Assembly (NCBI GenBank): GCA_002329155.1
Contig: DCXY01000030.1
Coordinates: forward strand, 1 to 64,000
Length of the DNA stretch: 64,000 nucleotides
Direction of reading: 5' to 3'
Source of the DNA: Stenotrophomonas sp. UBA2124
Lineage (GTDB): Bacteria; Pseudomonadota; Gammaproteobacteria; Xanthomonadales; Xanthomonadaceae
Position 1 is the first letter of the stretch. The number at the start of each line of letters is the position of its first letter. This document shows positions 54,553 through 63,278 of this stretch, piece by piece. The notes beneath the pieces were generated by a model. The model was not told where the DNA came from. It ran no database searches and saw nothing but the letters and a program-made list of their open reading frames with translations. The position numbers and the translations under genes were made by a program.

Positions 54553-55492
54553 TTGAGCCTTTATTCAATGCGGCCTTGATAAATGTGTCGTATTCGCGAA
54601 TATAGTCTTCCGGGTCGTAATAGTCCGATGCAAATACAAGTAGTGCTGCGTCCTCAGAGTATTTGTACTGTATGCCCCAGGTCATAGGGGGTAAATACAA
54701 GCCCTTGTTCGAGCAGTCCAAAACAAATTGCTCTCGGTGCTTTCCGTCGTCTGCGACAACGTGCACGCGCCCCTTGACTGCAATTAGGAACTGGTGACAC
54801 TTCAGGTGTGCATGCTCGCCGCGGGTTTCAGCAGTGGGGACGTCGTATACGAGAAAATATCGTTTGGGTATAAAAGGGATTTCGCGCTCGAACTCACCTA
54901 CCGTCAGGCTTCCGCGCATGTCCGCTATCGAATTGAAGGTATGAACCTGCACGCCATTAACAGATGTGGACCTGACGCCCTGACTTGGATTCTGCAATAT
55001 TTCGTCGCTATCAGACAGGACTGTGTTTGCGCCTGAATAGCCGATGATCTTTGCTGGGTTGCCCACCACAATTGCGTTAGGCGGCACTGATCGTGTTACT
55101 ACCGATCCCGCACCCACCATCGCATTTCGACCAATTCGGATGCCGGGCAAAATTGTTGCATTCGCTCCAATCGAGGCCCCTTCTTCCACAGTTGTGCGCA
55201 AAAATGAATCGGGATAAGCTTTACTGCGGGGGCGGATGTCGTTTGTAAATGTGGCATTGGGGCCCACAAAAACACCATCCTGAAGTGTTATGCCGTCCCA
55301 CAGTTGCACGCCGCATTTAACTGTAACGTTGTCGCCAACACTGACATCGTTTTCGATAAAGACGCCATCGCAAATGTTGCAGTTCTCGCCGATTGAGGCC
55401 CCAGGAAGTACGTGGGCAAATGCCCAGATGCGTGTTCCTTCGCCTATGGTGGTCGATTCGCAAAGGGCGTTTGGATGGCAGAAGAAGCTCAT
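54536..55492 (-). CDS. wxcM: WxcM: acetyltransferase plus dTDP-6-deoxyhexose-4-ulose 3,4-ketoisomerase
   Basis: Bifunctional nucleotide-sugar enzyme of 318 residues. Residues 1-160 are left-handed beta-helix acetyltransferase hexapeptides (IGENCNICDGVFIENDVSVG, VGPNATFTND, IGANATILPGIRIGRNAMVG). Residues about 180-312 are a QdtA/FdtA-type cupin isomerase with RGEHAHLKCHQFLIAVKG. It would turn dTDP-4-keto-6-deoxyglucose into the 3-keto isomer and later acetylate the 3-amino sugar made by WxcK. Same fusion as Xanthomonas WxcM. Overlaps the GT2 gene by four bases (ATGA). Low GC. Fuc3NAc or Qui3NAc cannot be told apart. Confidence 0.93.
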   Translation of the reverse strand: MSFFCHPNALCESTTIGEGTRIWAFAHVLPGASIGENCNICDGVFIENDVSVGDNVTVKCGVQLWDGITLQDGVFVGPNATFTNDIRPRSKAYPDSFLRTTVEEGASIGANATILPGIRIGRNAMVGAGSVVTRSVPPNAIVVGNPAKIIGYSGANTVLSDSDEILQNPSQGVRSTSVNGVQVHTFNSIADMRGSLTVGEFEREIPFIPKRYFLVYDVPTAETRGEHAHLKCHQFLIAVKGRVHVVADDGKHREQFVLDCSNKGLYLPPMTWGIQYKYSEDAALLVFASDYYDPEDYIREYDTFIKAALNKGSSDRCE

Positions 55493-56448
55493 TCGCTGCG
55501 TTCCTTGAAATGCTCTTGAGACTGAATAATGGACAAGGGGCGTGCTTTTGTATTTTCAAAAGTTCGCCAAGCGTATGCACCAACTACGCCAAGTCCGAGA
55601 GAGTTGAGGGCGCCAAAGAATAGAATGGCAACCATCGTTCCTGCATAGCCGGGAACAGGCACTAGCCCCGACAACTTCGCAACAAGGATCAGCGCTGAGA
55701 GCGCTATGGCAGCGATAAGGGCAAGTGAGCCTATGCTCATCAAAATTCGGATGGGAAGGTCGGTAAATGCAAAAACACTGTCTGACAAGTAGCGCAACTT
55801 TTTCTTGAAAGTCCAAGCACTTTTGCCGTGCTCGCGGCGCTGACGCTGATAGGGAATGAACGTGCGCCGTCCTCCAATCCAAAACAGCTGGGCGAGGAGG
55901 CTGGTGTTGCTCTCCTTCAGCATCAGCAGGCGATCGCGGGCCTGACCGGTGAGGGCGAAGATATCCACGCCTCCCTTGGGGATGTCGGGCATGACGAAGC
56001 GACGGTACAGTGCCCAGAAGGCGGCGGAAGCCACCTTGGATGCCCCAGGGTCTGCGCGAGCTTCGCGCAAGCCCATTGCAATATCGTGCTTGCCGCCAGA
56101 CAACGCATCAAGGAATTTCAATGCCAGTTCCGGCGGTTCCTGCAGGTCCGCAGCCATCACTGCAATGATCTCGCCCTTTGCATGCTCCAAGCCCACACGG
56201 ATGGCGGGGAATGCGCCGAAATTGCGCGACAGAGCAATCAGCTGCGCGTCGAAACCGGCCTCTGGAAGCAGTTCATGGAGGCGTGCGTAGCTCTGATCGG
56301 GGCTTCCATCCACCACGAACACGGCCTCAAAGCTACCGGCAACCTGCTGTTTGATCGTGTGCAGTGCTGCCAGCAGCTGGGCGATGGACCCTTCGTTGCC
56401 ATAAACTGGGACAACGATGGAAAGCTTCGGGGTCAGAAGCTGTTGCAT
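55489..56448 (-). CDS. GtrB-like GT2 glycosyltransferase (WxcL position)
   Basis: Inner-membrane GT2 of 319 residues. Catalytic domain 8-230: LSIVVPVYGNEGSI, FVVDGSPDQSY, AVMAADLQEPPE (DXD-like DLQEP, Dpm1/GtrB type). Two C-terminal helices: ILMSIGSLALIAAIALSALI and GTMVAILFFGALNSLGLGVV. Loads a sugar onto undecaprenyl phosphate in the GtrB manner, here probably the dTDP-sugar from WxcK/WxcM. Overlaps wxcK by 16 bases. Confidence 0.92.
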   Translation of the reverse strand: MQQLLTPKLSIVVPVYGNEGSIAQLLAALHTIKQQVAGSFEAVFVVDGSPDQSYARLHELLPEAGFDAQLIALSRNFGAFPAIRVGLEHAKGEIIAVMAADLQEPPELALKFLDALSGGKHDIAMGLREARADPGASKVASAAFWALYRRFVMPDIPKGGVDIFALTGQARDRLLMLKESNTSLLAQLFWIGGRRTFIPYQRQRREHGKSAWTFKKKLRYLSDSVFAFTDLPIRILMSIGSLALIAAIALSALILVAKLSGLVPVPGYAGTMVAILFFGALNSLGLGVVGAYAWRTFENTKARPLSIIQSQEHFKERSE

Positions 56449-57536
56449 GCTGCGATGACCCGGTCGACTTCGGCGTCGGAGAGTTCAGGGAAGCAGGGCA
56501 GAGTGAGCACAGTCGCAGCGTCCTGTTCCGTCACCGGCAAGGTCACACCGTCGAAGCGGCCGTTGTGGCAGGGCTGACGGTAGTCCGGCAACGGGTAGTG
56601 GACATCCGTCTGCACGCCGGCAGCAGCGAGGTGCAGCTTAAGCTGCTCACGCTCGTCGGTGCGTACCACGTACAGGTGGGCCACATAGCTGTCGCCGCCA
56701 CACTGGTGTGTCCGGATACGGGAGTTGGTGATTTCCTTGGAGTAGCGCGCTGCTACCTCGCGTCGGCGGCTGTTCCACGCATCCAAGTGCGGCAGCATCA
56801 GCGACAGCATGCTGGCCTGGAGCTCATCCAGACGGCTGTTTCGACCGCCGGGGAGGCCATTGGTGTACTTCTCGGTCCAGCCGTACTGGCGCAGCTTGCG
56901 TACGCGATCGGCGAGCTTGTTGTCACGGGTGGCGACGGCACCGCCATCGCCCAAAGCGCCAAGATTCTTGGTCGGGTAGAAGCTGAAGCTTGCGATATCG
57001 CCAAACGAGCCAGCAAGACCCAAGGCATTGCGCGCGCCATGCGACTGCGCGCAATCTTCGATCAGAGCTGCCCCTTGCGCCTTGCACAGCGCTGCGATCT
57101 CTTCGATATGCGCGAGCTGCCCGTAGAGGTGAGTCACTATCACGGCTTTCACCGGCTGGGCATCCAGCACCTTGCGGAGGCTGTCCGGGTCCATCGTCCC
57201 GTCTTCGGAGAGGACGTCCACGAACACGGGATCCGCGCCGCACGCTAGGACGGCGGAGGTTCCATACATGGCAGCGTTCGCTACCACGGCCACGCGGTCG
57301 CCCGCTCCCACGTCCAATGCACGCAGAGACAGCTCCAGTGCATCGGTACCATTGGCTACGCCGATGCAGTGGGCGACGCCGCAGTAAGCCGCAAATGCTT
57401 CTTCAAACGCGCGGACGGACGGTCCGAGCACGAAGTAACCACTGCGCACCACCTCCGACGCGGCGGCGGCAAGCGCCTCCTGGAGGGGTTGGATATGTCG
57501 CAGCAGCGAATTGACAGGGATCTGCACTAGCGTCAT
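56433..57536 (-). CDS. wxcK: dTDP-3-keto-6-deoxyhexose aminotransferase (DegT family)
   Basis: PLP sugar aminotransferase of 367 residues (DegT/DnrJ/EryC1). PLP-Lys190 is in SFYPTKNLGALGDGGAV; further sites are GVANGTDALELSL and EDCAQSHGA. It aminates the 3-keto sugar made by WxcM before acetylation. First gene of the minus-strand unit wxcK, GT2, wxcM, GtrA, GT-C. GC content here is closer to genome average than in wxcM and beyond, hinting at a junction inside the cluster. Confidence 0.93.
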   Translation of the reverse strand: MTLVQIPVNSLLRHIQPLQEALAAAASEVVRSGYFVLGPSVRAFEEAFAAYCGVAHCIGVANGTDALELSLRALDVGAGDRVAVVANAAMYGTSAVLACGADPVFVDVLSEDGTMDPDSLRKVLDAQPVKAVIVTHLYGQLAHIEEIAALCKAQGAALIEDCAQSHGARNALGLAGSFGDIASFSFYPTKNLGALGDGGAVATRDNKLADRVRKLRQYGWTEKYTNGLPGGRNSRLDELQASMLSLMLPHLDAWNSRRREVAARYSKEITNSRIRTHQCGGDSYVAHLYVVRTDEREQLKLHLAAAGVQTDVHYPLPDYRQPCHNGRFDGVTLPVTEQDAATVLTLPCFPELSDAEVDRVIAACNSF

Positions 57537-57601
57537 GGATAGGGTTCTGCATGTTTCGAAGCGTGCGCGCGGGAGCTGCGCGGCGACTTCGTGGTGAAGG
57601 G

Positions 57602-57628
57602 CGCGCTGGCCGTTTTCAGGCCAGCGCG
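57602..57628. terminator. Inverted repeat between lipoprotein gene and wxcK
   Basis: CGCGCTGGCC / GGCCAGCGCG with a 7-base loop GTTTTCA. Placed 53 bases after the lipoprotein stop on the minus strand. No U-tract follows, so a weak or Rho-assisted stop is possible. Confidence 0.45.
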
Positions 57629-57680
57629 ATACTCGGTGAAGCTGGCATTGTACCTACTGCAGGCCGGGGGCCCCCTCAAC

Positions 57681-58112
57681 TCAGCAGCGCGGGCCGCCGA
57701 CAACGGCTTCGGCGACCACTTCCTTGGTGTCTTCCGACTTCAGCAGGAAGCGCGTGCCAGGGCGGGCCCACGGACCGGTCTTGGCGCTGTCAACGTTGCC
57801 CGAAGCTGCGAACAGCTTGTCGGTGCCATCGCTGTTGACGTACAGCTCCAGCTTGGTGGTGGCCGGCAGCTCCGGGAAGTTCCAGGCAACAGCCACTTCG
57901 CTGGCTGGCTCGCACTGGGGCAGCGAGGAAGGTTCGATCGAGAACTTGGCGGAGGAGACCGACTCGATCATTTCAACGGCTGCCTTCGGTGCCGCTTCCG
58001 CAGCAGCAGGAGCGGTGGCGCTTGCATCGGCGGCCGGCGGTGGAGTGGTTTCCGAGGAGCAGGCACCAAGTGCCAGGCAACATGCGATCACAAAATAACG
58101 GGTGCTGATCAT
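57681..58112 (-). CDS. Small lipoprotein, paralog of the next gene
   Basis: 143 residues; lipobox CLALGAC (cleavage before Cys17 area) then a Pro/Ala linker. The C-terminal 85 residues match the adjacent lipoprotein: PSSLPQCEPASEVAVAWNFP, LELYVNSDGTDKLFAASGN and AEAVVGGPRC. Both end in VVGGPxC, with a last-residue cysteine and one internal Cys (QCEP), suggesting a disulfide. ATG at 58112 gives the lipobox; earlier starts read through the terminator. No known domain was recognised. Confidence 0.8.
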   Translation of the reverse strand: MISTRYFVIACCLALGACSSETTPPPAADASATAPAAAEAAPKAAVEMIESVSSAKFSIEPSSLPQCEPASEVAVAWNFPELPATTKLELYVNSDGTDKLFAASGNVDSAKTGPWARPGTRFLLKSEDTKEVVAEAVVGGPRC

Positions 58113-58214
58113 GTATCTTCCTAGATGAATTGAAGGAGGTGGTATTATGGCAAAGCGGTCGTCTGCGGTCAGAGGTGGAAGTACTTGAACACCGCGCCCT
58201 GCTAGGACGTAAGG

Positions 58215-58247
58215 TAAATGGGCACCCCGCGTCGGGATGCCCATTTA
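58215..58247 (-). terminator. Terminator between the two lipoprotein genes
   Basis: TAAATGGGCACCCCGC / GTCGGGATGCCCATTTA, a long imperfect stem (about 15 bp) with flanking A/T tracts. Separates the two lipoprotein transcripts. Confidence 0.8.
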
Positions 58248-58308
58248 TGGGTTGCCCGCTACCTGCGGTGGTTGGATATGGCACGGACGCGGACGATACC
58301 AGCCGGTG

Positions 58309-58716
58309 TCAGCAGGGTGGCCCGCCGACCACAGTTTCGGCCACGATCGCTCCAGTACGGGCAGACTTCAGGCGAAAGCCTGTACCTGGCCGGCTCCACG
58401 TTCCCGTGGTCGCCGTGCCGCTGGCGCCACCGGCGACGAACAGCTTCTCCTGGCCACCGTCCACGACCCACACCTGGAGGTCGTTAGTCTCTGCAAGATC
58501 CGATGCATCCCAATTCACCCTCACCGAACTGCCTGGCTCACAGGCGCTGAGTGTTGCTGGATCAAGGTGCAGGCGCTGGACGTCGTTGGTCGGGGCGGCA
58601 GTTGCGGGAGCTGCAGGCGCAGCGGCAACGGGTGCCGCTGCCGGTGAAGGAGCGCCCTCGTGCTGGCAGGCGGCCAGTGCCACTACAACGAGAATCGCTG
58701 GGATAACCTGCTTCAT
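58309..58716 (-). CDS. Small lipoprotein, tandem paralog
   Basis: 135 residues; signal VIPAILVVVALAAC with lipobox LAAC, Ala/Pro linker to about residue 45, then the paralogous domain: LDPATLSACEPGSSVRVNWD, LQVWVVDGGQEKLFVAGGAS and AETVVGGPPC. Conserved CEPxSxVxVxW, KLF.A.G and the terminal VVGGPxC in both copies. Beta-rich, resembling a small carbohydrate- or ligand-binding domain, but nothing is proven. Follows etfA by 81 bases on the same strand. Confidence 0.8.
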   Translation of the reverse strand: MKQVIPAILVVVALAACQHEGAPSPAAAPVAAAPAAPATAAPTNDVQRLHLDPATLSACEPGSSVRVNWDASDLAETNDLQVWVVDGGQEKLFVAGGASGTATTGTWSRPGTGFRLKSARTGAIVAETVVGGPPC

Positions 58717-58797
58717 TTTCCCTCTCTGGAATTACGGATCGGTACCAATCTTCTGGTCGCCGCCGCCCCGGAGGACGGACGACCGCACTACCCTCCG

Positions 58798-59733
58798 TCA
58801 GAGGGCAGCTTCCAATTGTGGCAGCAACTCGAACAGGTCGCCCACGAGGCCGATATCGGCAATCTCGAAGATCGGCGAATCCGGATCCTTATTGATGGCG
58901 ACAATCGTACCAGCATCCTTGATGCCGGTCAGGTGCTGGATGGCGCCGGAGATGCCCACGGCGATGTACAGCTCGGGGGCGATGATCTTGCCGGTCTGGC
59001 CGACCTGCATGTCGCTGGGGACGTAGCCGGCATCCACGGCGGCGCGGGAAGCACCGACGGCGGCGCCGAGCTTGTCGGCCAGCTGGTAGATCACCTTGAA
59101 GTTCTCTTCCGAGCCCACGCCACGGCCGCCGGATACCACGCGCTTGGCGCTCTGCAGGTCCGGGCGGTCGCTCTTGCCGGCCGCCAGGCCGATGAAGCGG
59201 GTGTGCGAGGGCAGGGCGGCATCGGTGCTGATGGCTTCGACCGGGGCGCTGTTACCCGTGGCCGCTTCCGGCCAGGAGGCGGCGCGGACGGTGGCCACGA
59301 CCACCTGGTCAGCCGGGACTTCGACCGTGATGATGGCGTTGCCGGCGTAGATCGGGCGCTTGAAGGTGTGCGGGCCATCGACGGCCATCAGGTCGGAGAC
59401 CTGGTTGACGCCCAGCAGCGCCGCGACAGCGGGCATCAGGTCCTTGCCGGTGGTGGTCGAGGGGCCGAACACGTGGCTGTAGCCGGCAGCGGCCTTGGCG
59501 ATCTGGGGCGCCTGCACTTGGGCCAGTGCATGTTCGTTGGCGGGGTTGGCCAGGGTCAGCACCTTGCTGACGCCGGCAATCTGCGCGGCTTCAGCGGCGA
59601 CGGCGGCCGGGTCGGCGGCCAGCACCAGCACATCGATGTCGCCGCCAATGGCGGTGGCGGCCGAAACGGTCTTGGCGACGGCGCTGTTGAGCTTGCCGTC
59701 CAGGTGTTCGGCGATGACGAGAATCTTGGCCAT
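58798..59733 (-). CDS. etfA: Electron transfer flavoprotein subunit alpha, right border of the LPS locus
   Basis: FAD-binding ETF subunit of 311 residues passing electrons from acyl-CoA dehydrogenases to ETF-quinone oxidoreductase. C-terminal FAD domain: VSGGRGVGSEENFKVIY, GASRAAVDAGY, QVGQTGKIIAPELYIAVGIS, IVAINKDPDSPIFEIADIG. Overlaps etfB by one base (TAATG). In xanthomonads etfA is the conserved right limit of the LPS locus. Confidence 0.96.
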   Translation of the reverse strand: MAKILVIAEHLDGKLNSAVAKTVSAATAIGGDIDVLVLAADPAAVAAEAAQIAGVSKVLTLANPANEHALAQVQAPQIAKAAAGYSHVFGPSTTTGKDLMPAVAALLGVNQVSDLMAVDGPHTFKRPIYAGNAIITVEVPADQVVVATVRAASWPEAATGNSAPVEAISTDAALPSHTRFIGLAAGKSDRPDLQSAKRVVSGGRGVGSEENFKVIYQLADKLGAAVGASRAAVDAGYVPSDMQVGQTGKIIAPELYIAVGISGAIQHLTGIKDAGTIVAINKDPDSPIFEIADIGLVGDLFELLPQLEAAL

Positions 59734-60479
59734 TACAGCAACCCCTTCTGCTTGAGTGCAGCCACCAGCTCGGCGGCATCCTTCACCATCACGCCCTTGC
59801 TGCGCTTGGCGGGGGCGGCGTAGTGGGTAGTCTTGAACGTGTCGGCGGCTTCAACGCCCAGATCGGCCAGCTGCAGGGTCTCCAGCGGCTTGGCCTTGGC
59901 CTTCATGATGTCCGGCAGCTTGATGAAGCGCGGCTCGTTCAGGCGCAGGTCGGTGGTGATCACTGCCGGCAGATCGACTTCCAGCGTTTCCAGGCCCGCA
60001 TCGACCTCGCGGGTCACCGTGGCCTTGCCGTCGGCGATCTCCACCTTGGAGGCGAAGGTGGCCTGCGGGCGCGCCCACAGCGTAGCCAGCATCTGGCCGG
60101 TCTGGTTGGCGTCGTCGTCGATGGCCTGCTTGCCGAGGATGACCAGGTCCGGCTGTTCCTTCTCCACCAGTTTGAGCAGGGTACGGGCGGCAGTCAGCGG
60201 CTGGATGGCCTGGTCGGTGACCACATGGATGGCGCGGTTGGCACCCATGGCCAGGCCGTTGCGCAGGTGCGCCTGGGCATCTGCCGGCGCGATGGTGGCG
60301 ACCACGACTTCGGTGGCGATGCCCTTGTCGCGCAGGCGCAGGGCTTCTTCCAAGGCGATTTCGTCGAATGGGTTGGGCGAGAGCTTGACGCCATCGGTGA
60401 CCACGCCGGAACCATCCGGCTTGACCTGAATGCGGACGTTGTAGTCCACCACGCGCTTGTACGCGACGAGGATTTTCAT
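59733..60479 (-). CDS. etfB: Electron transfer flavoprotein subunit beta
   Basis: AMP-binding partner of EtfA, 248 residues. MKILVAYKRVVDYNVRIQVK is the family N-terminus; GKQAIDDDANQTGQMLA is the AMP-binding loop; the recognition loop includes VITTDLRLNEPRFIKLPDIM with the methylated-lysine-type KAKAKPLE segment. ATG at 60479 chosen; the frame open to 60638 has no conserved extension. Divergent from rmlB across 243 bases. Confidence 0.96.
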   Translation of the reverse strand: MKILVAYKRVVDYNVRIQVKPDGSGVVTDGVKLSPNPFDEIALEEALRLRDKGIATEVVVATIAPADAQAHLRNGLAMGANRAIHVVTDQAIQPLTAARTLLKLVEKEQPDLVILGKQAIDDDANQTGQMLATLWARPQATFASKVEIADGKATVTREVDAGLETLEVDLPAVITTDLRLNEPRFIKLPDIMKAKAKPLETLQLADLGVEAADTFKTTHYAAPAKRSKGVMVKDAAELVAALKQKGLL

Positions 60480-60722
60480 CTGCTGCGGGATCCTTCGGTT
60501 GCTGAGGGGGCCGGCGAGGCCGGAGGCAAAGCTTTTCCGGATTCTAGCCGGGATATAGGTTCCATGCGAATGCGTATGGTGGTGATCTGGCGGTCTATAT
60601 GTCCGGACAAATGTCTTGGATGGACTGCATGTTGTCAATCATGCAGTTAGAGGCGCCATGTCCGTTATATCCTTACAAGGTAACTTGCTGCGACTTGCAG
60701 TGAACTTTAGGAGAAGCATCGC

Positions 60723-61778
60723 GTGACCACATGGCTTGTGACCGGCGGCGCCGGATTCATCGGCGGTAATTTCGTATTGGAAGCGGTGGCCAAGGGGCAC
60801 CGCATCGTCAATCTTGATGCGCTGACCTATGCGGGCAACCTGCAGACGCTGGCCAGCCTTGAAGGCAACCCGAACCATGTGTTCGTGGAGGGGGACATCG
60901 GTGACCGCGAGCTGGTCGCCCGCCTGCTGGCCGAGTACCGGCCGGAGGCCGTGCTGAACTTCGCCGCTGAAAGCCATGTGGACCGTTCGATCGATGGTCC
61001 GGGTGCTTTCATCCAGACCAATGTGGTCGGTACGCTGGGACTACTGGAGGCCGTGCGTGATTACTGGAAGGCGCTGCCGGCAGACAAGGCAGGGGCGTTC
61101 CGGTTCCTTCATGTGTCCACGGACGAGGTCTACGGCACGCTGGGTGAAACCGGCAAGTTCACCGAGACCACGCCGTATGCGCCCAATTCCCCGTATTCGG
61201 CATCCAAGGCGGCTTCGGACCATCTGGTGCGTGCCTTCCACCACACCTACGGCCTGCCTGTGCTGACCACCAACTGCTCCAACAACTACGGCCCCTACCA
61301 CTTCCCGGAAAAGCTCATTCCGCTGGTCATCGCCAAGGCGCTGGCGGGAGAGCCACTGCCGGTCTATGGCGATGGCAAGCAGGTCCGTGACTGGCTGTTC
61401 GTGGCCGACCACTGCGAGGCGATCCGCACCGTTCTGGCCAAGGGCAAGGTGGGCGAGACCTACAACGTAGGTGGCAATTCCGAGAAGCAGAACATCGAGG
61501 TGGTACAGGCGATCTGCGCGCTGCTCGATGCACGCCGCCCGCGCGCGGATGGCCAGCCGCGAAGCAGCCAGATCACCTATGTGGCCGACCGCCCCGGCCA
61601 TGACCGGCGTTATGCGATTGATGCCTCCAAGCTGAAGGATGAACTGGGCTGGGAGCCGCAGCATACCTTCGAGCAGGGAATCGACTTTACCGTGAACTGG
61701 TATCTGGAAAACCAGGAGTGGGTGAACGGCGTGCTGGACGGCAGCTACCGTTTGCAGCGCATCGGCACCACGGCCTGA
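60723..61778 (+). CDS. rmlB: dTDP-glucose 4,6-dehydratase
   Basis: Extended SDR of 351 residues that makes dTDP-4-keto-6-deoxyglucose. GGAGFIGGNF NAD loop, STDEVYG, and catalytic YSASKAASD (YxxxK). GTG start at 60723 preceded by AGGAGAAGC. The product is used by RmlC/RmlD for rhamnose and is also the expected substrate of WxcM, so it feeds both sugar branches. First gene of rmlBACD. Confidence 0.97.
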   Translation: MTTWLVTGGAGFIGGNFVLEAVAKGHRIVNLDALTYAGNLQTLASLEGNPNHVFVEGDIGDRELVARLLAEYRPEAVLNFAAESHVDRSIDGPGAFIQTNVVGTLGLLEAVRDYWKALPADKAGAFRFLHVSTDEVYGTLGETGKFTETTPYAPNSPYSASKAASDHLVRAFHHTYGLPVLTTNCSNNYGPYHFPEKLIPLVIAKALAGEPLPVYGDGKQVRDWLFVADHCEAIRTVLAKGKVGETYNVGGNSEKQNIEVVQAICALLDARRPRADGQPRSSQITYVADRPGHDRRYAIDASKLKDELGWEPQHTFEQGIDFTVNWYLENQEWVNGVLDGSYRLQRIGTTA

Positions 61779-61836
61779 GGCCCCACACGAGCAGGTGCCC
61801 GTGGCAGGAGCTGCGGGCCTTTCGAGGATTCAAATT

Positions 61837-62724
61837 ATGACGCAACGCAAGGGCATCATTCTTGCCGGCGGCTCCGGCACCCGGCTGTATCCGATCACCA
61901 AGGGCGTCAGCAAGCAGCTGCTGCCGGTGTACGACAAGCCGATGATCTATTACCCGCTCAGCGTGTTGATGCTGGCGAGCATCCGTGAAGTGCTGATCAT
62001 CAATACGCCCCACGAGCAGGCCCTGTTCCAGCATCTGCTGGGCGATGGTTCGCAGTGGGGCATGGACATCCGGTACGCCGTGCAGCCGAGCCCGGATGGG
62101 CTGGCGCAGGCCTATCTGATCGGTCGCGACTTCGTGGGCGGAAAGCCGAGTTGCCTGGTGCTGGGCGACAACATCTTCCATGGGCATGGCCTGCGCGATG
62201 TACTGAAGCGCGCGGATGCACGTGATTCGGGTGCGACGGTCTTTGGCTATTGGGTGAACGATCCGGAGCGCTATGGCGTGGCCGAGTTCGACGCTACCGG
62301 CAAGGTGGTTGGTCTGGTGGAGAAGCCCGAGAATCCGCGTTCCAACTACGCCGTCACGGGCCTGTACTTCTACGATGGCAAGGCCAGCGACTATGCGGCC
62401 GAGCTGAAGCCGTCGCCGCGAGGTGAGCTGGAGATCACGGATCTCAATCAGCGTTATCTGGACGAGGGGGCGCTGCAGCTTGAGGCGCTGGGTCGCGGCT
62501 ATGCGTGGTTGGATACCGGCACGCATGCCTCGCTGCTTGAGGCCTCCAACTTCATCGAGACCATCCAGACTCGTCAGGGGCTGCAGGTCTGTTGTCCTGA
62601 GGAAATCGCTTTTGGTCAAGGATGGATCACCCCTGACCAACTGGAGGCACTGGCTGTTCCGCTTGCAAAGAACGGGTATGGCCAGTACCTGAAGAAGCTG
62701 CTGCAGCGAGGAATCGTTCCGTGA
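61837..62724 (+). CDS. rmlA: Glucose-1-phosphate thymidylyltransferase
   Basis: Nucleotidyltransferase of 295 residues making dTDP-glucose. Signature ILAGGSGTRLYPIT near the N-terminus, then VYDKPMIYYPLSVLM and FGYWVNDPERYGV. ATG at 61837 after CGAGGATTC. Overlaps rmlC by four bases (GTGA). Supplies both rhamnose and 3-amino sugar branches. Confidence 0.97.
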   Translation: MTQRKGIILAGGSGTRLYPITKGVSKQLLPVYDKPMIYYPLSVLMLASIREVLIINTPHEQALFQHLLGDGSQWGMDIRYAVQPSPDGLAQAYLIGRDFVGGKPSCLVLGDNIFHGHGLRDVLKRADARDSGATVFGYWVNDPERYGVAEFDATGKVVGLVEKPENPRSNYAVTGLYFYDGKASDYAAELKPSPRGELEITDLNQRYLDEGALQLEALGRGYAWLDTGTHASLLEASNFIETIQTRQGLQVCCPEEIAFGQGWITPDQLEALAVPLAKNGYGQYLKKLLQRGIVP

Positions 62725-63278
62725 AAGTGATAGAAACCGGTTTGCCGGGCTGTGTCGTCATCGAGCCAGCCGTATTTGGTGATGAGCGAGGCTTCTTCTT
62801 CGAGACCTGGAACGCTGAGCTCTTCAGGTCGTTGGGTTTGCCGGACAGATTCGTTCAGAGCAATGTTTCGTCATCCAGCAAGGGCGTGCTGCGTGGTCTG
62901 CATTACCAGTGGCCGCGCCCGCAGGGCAAGCTGGTGAGCGTGCTCGAGGGTGAGGTGTATGACGTGGCGGTGGACATCCGTCGCGGTTCGCCGACCTTCG
63001 GCAAGTGGGAGGCAGTGATTCTCAGCGCGGAGAACAAGCGGCAGTTCTGGATTCCAGGGGGCTTTGCGCACGGCTTCGCGGTGTTGTCCGAACGTGCCTT
63101 GTTCAACTATCTGTGCACGGATGTTTACGTCAAGGAAGCGGACGCGGGAATCCGGTGGAACGACGTCGACGTCGGCGTGGATTGGCCGATCTCTGGTCCG
63201 ACGCTTTCGGCCAAAGACGAGAATGCTCCCTTCCTGAAGGACATCGCGGAAGACCGCCTGCCGGTCTACCAGCCATGA
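62721..63278 (+). CDS. rmlC: dTDP-4-dehydrorhamnose 3,5-epimerase
   Basis: Cupin epimerase of 185 residues. VFGDERGFFFETWN, catalytic-His segment VLRGLHYQ, PQGKLVSVLEGEVYDVAVDIRRGS and FWIPGGFAHGFAVLS are all diagnostic. GTG at 62721. Overlaps rmlA and rmlD by four bases each. Confidence 0.97.
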   Translation: MKVIETGLPGCVVIEPAVFGDERGFFFETWNAELFRSLGLPDRFVQSNVSSSSKGVLRGLHYQWPRPQGKLVSVLEGEVYDVAVDIRRGSPTFGKWEAVILSAENKRQFWIPGGFAHGFAVLSERALFNYLCTDVYVKEADAGIRWNDVDVGVDWPISGPTLSAKDENAPFLKDIAEDRLPVYQP

